A stretch of DNA of 64,000 nucleotides. Origin: Mesostigma viride. Lineage: Eukaryota; Streptophyta; Mesostigmatophyceae; Mesostigmatales; Mesostigmataceae. Location of the stretch: positions 3,577,681-3,641,680 of the forward strand of contig RPFO01000034.1 of assembly GCA_009746045.1 (NCBI GenBank). The letters run 5' to 3'. Made by a program: the position numbers and the translations under genes. Shown in pieces: positions 62,219 to 64,000 of the stretch; position 1 is the first letter of the stretch; every line of letters begins with the position of its first letter. The notes under the pieces are model-generated. The model was given only the letters and a program-made list of their open reading frames with translations. It was not told the origin of the DNA and did not search any database.

Positions 62219-62885
62219 TGTTACGTCCCGTGCCGGACGGTGCGAAAGATCTAATCTAGTATAAGGTGCAGTTTAATAAGCCGGCATAGCCGCGCATCCG
62301 CGTACCGCGATAGCAAGCAAAGATCGCAGTAAATTGACTAACTGAGCAGCGGTTTATCCTCAGCTAGGCCTTATAGCATGATTAATTAATCTAGCTATAT
62401 AACACGGCATGTCATGAGGCAAATGACATCCGGATTAGTGCCCCCTGGTCTGAGAGAGTCGTCAGCACTCGTTTCATTAATCATCAAACCAAAGAGAGCG
62501 AGTCCATCGTCCACAGACCAATTTCACCTAGCTGCGCTACCAAGCTGGCAAGTTGGTGTGCAGGCGCGCCGACATGCGCGCCGATCTTCCAAATACTGCC
62601 GTCAAGCCCCAATAGGTTCTGTATGACGTCTAGGGCCGGCCTGGCCCCTAGAAGATCTCGTACTTCTGGCTAGGCCCAAAATAACTGGTCCGGAACACAC
62701 AAAGTATCAAATAAACACACAAAGTCCCGAACTTAGGACAAATTCCCAAATAAGTCCCGAATTGAGTCCTGTAGTCCGGCGGACTATGAAAGCGAGCTAT
62801 CGAAAGTCCCAAACGAATAACAAATGACTTTCGACTTATTTATTGAAGGCATTGTTACGCCCATACAAAGGTCTGGGCCGTAACA
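62219..62885 (-). repeat. Gypsy 5' LTR
   Basis: 667 bases from TGTTAC to GTAACA, three differences seen from the 3' LTR. Directly followed by the second ATACG. Confidence 0.95.
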
Positions 62886-62890
62886 ATACG
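62886..62890. repeat. Target-site duplication of Gypsy element, right
   Basis: ATACG, matching 53235-53239; the rest of the lipase gene continues from here. Confidence 0.9.
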
Positions 62891-63495
62891 GTGGACAAAC
62901 AACGACGAAGCGATGATGTACGACTGCCTTTTTTTTCAGCGACAGGCGCTCGTGATAAGGGGAGACGTTACCCGCGCGCCCAGGTGGTCGAATTCCAGTG
63001 ACGACGAGGACGACGCACTGGCAGAGAGTGTCCATTTTCCAGGTGCTCGCTTCCACCGAGGGCACTTGGAGAGTGCCTCCTCTCTGTTCCAGTACATGTT
63101 GAGACCTAACGTGATCAATCGCCAACAAGGGTGGGTGCTTGACGTCACCGGTCACGCCATGGGGGGGGCTGTCGGCGTGGTAGTGGCGGGGATGCTTGCT
63201 CACCACGGCGTGAATGTGGGAGAGGTGATCACGTTTGGTCAGCCCAAGGTGACAAATGCGCACGGGGCGCAGTGCATGAGCAAGAGAATATCCCTCACGA
63301 GGGTGATCGCCAATGGTGACGCATTAGTTGATCAACCACCCGGACCCTTTGTCCACTTTGGAAGGACCTTTTCAATCCAACTGTTTCGTGATAATAAAGA
63401 AGAACCCATAAGCCCTTCTTACCAATCCGCAAAACTGTACTTAAAAGGGACACTCAACAAAATCACATACATCTCTAAAGAACTTGACGTAGAGA

Positions 63496-64000
63496 ATGAA
63501 GAGAAGCGATTGTGCCATTGTATATTTTGACAACAACAGCACGACTAGACCGCACAAGCAGGTGGCAGAGAGCATGGGACAGACGGCGTTGTCACTGTAC
63601 GGCAACGCATCCAGTAGCCACGTCCCAGGCAAAGAGTCACACGCTGTCATTGAGAGAGCGCGGGCTATTGTGGCCAAGGGTGTGGGGATGGACGCATCTG
63701 ACGTGGTGTTCACTGGCGGGGCCACGGAGTCCAACAACTTGATAATCAACAGTGTACTGGAACGCGCGCGATGGAAAGGAGTGGTGCTGACCACCAAGAT
63801 CGAGCACCCAAGCGTCATCCAGCCGCTCCTTCACATCCGCAAGGTGACCAAAGGGGCTGTGAAGGTGGTGCAGCTGCCGGTGGATCACGAGGGGTTTGTG
63901 CGAATGGACAGTCTTGACGCGGCCGTCCGCCGGTGGAACGGGCGCATCAAGATGTGCACCGTCATTTATGCGAACAACGAGATAGGTACCATACAGAACT
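63496..64000 (+). CDS. Cysteine desulfurase (NifS/IscS-like), partial
   Basis: The frame starts at ATG 63496, inside the last 35 bases of the lipase gene in another frame, and runs off the right edge (168 codons visible). It shows VYFDNNSTTRPHKQV, GNASSSHVPGKESHAVIERAR, VFTGGATESNN, TTKIEHPSVIQP with the substrate-activating His, and ANNEIGTIQN, all typical of the NifS/IscS PLP-dependent family. The PLP lysine and the active Cys lie beyond the window. Such enzymes release sulfur from cysteine for Fe-S clusters. NifS-like genes occur in asfarviruses and some other giant viruses, which is a weak phylogenetic hint. Confidence 0.9.
   Translation, partial: MKRSDCAIVYFDNNSTTRPHKQVAESMGQTALSLYGNASSSHVPGKESHAVIERARAIVAKGVGMDASDVVFTGGATESNNLIINSVLERARWKGVVLTTKIEHPSVIQPLLHIRKVTKGAVKVVQLPVDHEGFVRMDSLDAAVRRWNGRIKMCTVIYANNEIGTIQN

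Larger units (their letters stand above)
53240..62885 (-). mobile_element. Gypsy-type LTR retrotransposon, full-length insertion but lacking RT
   Basis: Two 667-bp LTRs (53240-53906 and 62219-62885), each bounded by TGTTAC...GTAACA, differ at only three positions that I could find, so the insertion is young. It is flanked by the ATACG target duplication. Transcription runs on the minus strand: gag (60921-58744), then protease-integrase frame (58458-56275), then other frames. No reverse transcriptase or RNase H is visible anywhere, so this copy must be non-autonomous. An extra frame between the 5' LTR and gag encodes an RNase H1-type hybrid-binding domain. The element lies in the viral lipase gene, showing that the viral DNA was chromosomal when it inserted. 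Confidence 0.9.
53142..63530 (+). pseudogene. Lipase (class 3)-like protein split by a Gypsy element
   Basis: The first 98 bases (53142-53239, starting MERVADYAVLSTCAYD) and the rest (62891-63530) are separated by a 9.6-kb LTR element. Removing the element and one ATACG leaves one frame of 245 codons. The core VLDVTGHAMGGAVGVVVAGML matches the lipase-3 nucleophile elbow GHSxGG, but the Ser is an Ala here (GCC), so the enzyme should be catalytically dead unless this is an error. Other lipase-3 landmarks, such as the VITFGQPKVTN segment and a later Asp/His region (RVIANGDALVDQ), are seen. Lipase-like genes are found in some giant viruses. Confidence 0.8.

Overview
The window looks like part of a large double-stranded DNA virus (Nucleocytoviricota, 'giant virus') lying inside a eukaryotic nuclear genome. 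The virus is indicated by three double-jelly-roll major capsid protein genes, PCNA, VLTF3-like and VLTF2-like late transcription factors, a KilA-N/nuclease protein, a gp2.5-like SSB candidate, an HNH protein, a DNA cytosine methyltransferase, a DnaJ-domain protein, a lipase relative and a NifS-type cysteine desulfurase. Genes are intronless, closely packed on both strands, and often end in TTTATTCATT/AATAAA-type signals. Endogenisation is indicated by retroelements and other insertions sitting inside viral genes, by an 8.3-kb gene-poor block with long microsatellites, and by many broken frames. The host cannot be named from the sequence; an alga, other protist or fungus would fit.

Layout. 1-6.7 kb: partial capsid gene, then a family of beta-rich repeat proteins on the minus strand. 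6.7-15.2 kb: no convincing genes, but microsatellites, minisatellites and hairpins. 15.2-25.6 kb: viral core (another repeat protein, KilA-N/nuclease, a divergent capsid pair, LysM protein, PCNA, VLTF3-like and small hypotheticals). 26.0-39.7 kb: a four-gene block (unknown gene X, unknown gene Y, cytosine methyltransferase, proline-rich gene W). X and W are each split by a palindromic element that made a 5-bp target duplication. About 5 kb of this block is present twice around a 124-N gap, probably an unmerged scaffold overlap. 39.8-46.8 kb: more viral genes (DnaJ/PIP-box protein, small membrane protein, SSB candidate, HNH protein). 46.8-51.6 kb: a 4.2-kb insertion carrying a rearranged Copia fragment, flanked by a 281-bp direct repeat. 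51.3-53.2 kb: VLTF2-like gene and membrane proteins. 53.2-62.9 kb: a full-length Gypsy-type element with near-identical LTRs, inserted in the lipase gene. 62.9-64 kb: rest of the lipase gene, then the start of the cysteine desulfurase gene.

The virus genes cover capsid building (MCPs, possible fibre proteins), replication (PCNA, SSB candidate, DnaJ/PIP protein), late transcription (VLTF2/3-like) and DNA modification. Several frames are broken by apparent single-base losses, many at homopolymers. These may be sequence errors, decay, or both, so the broken genes should not be taken as proven pseudogenes.
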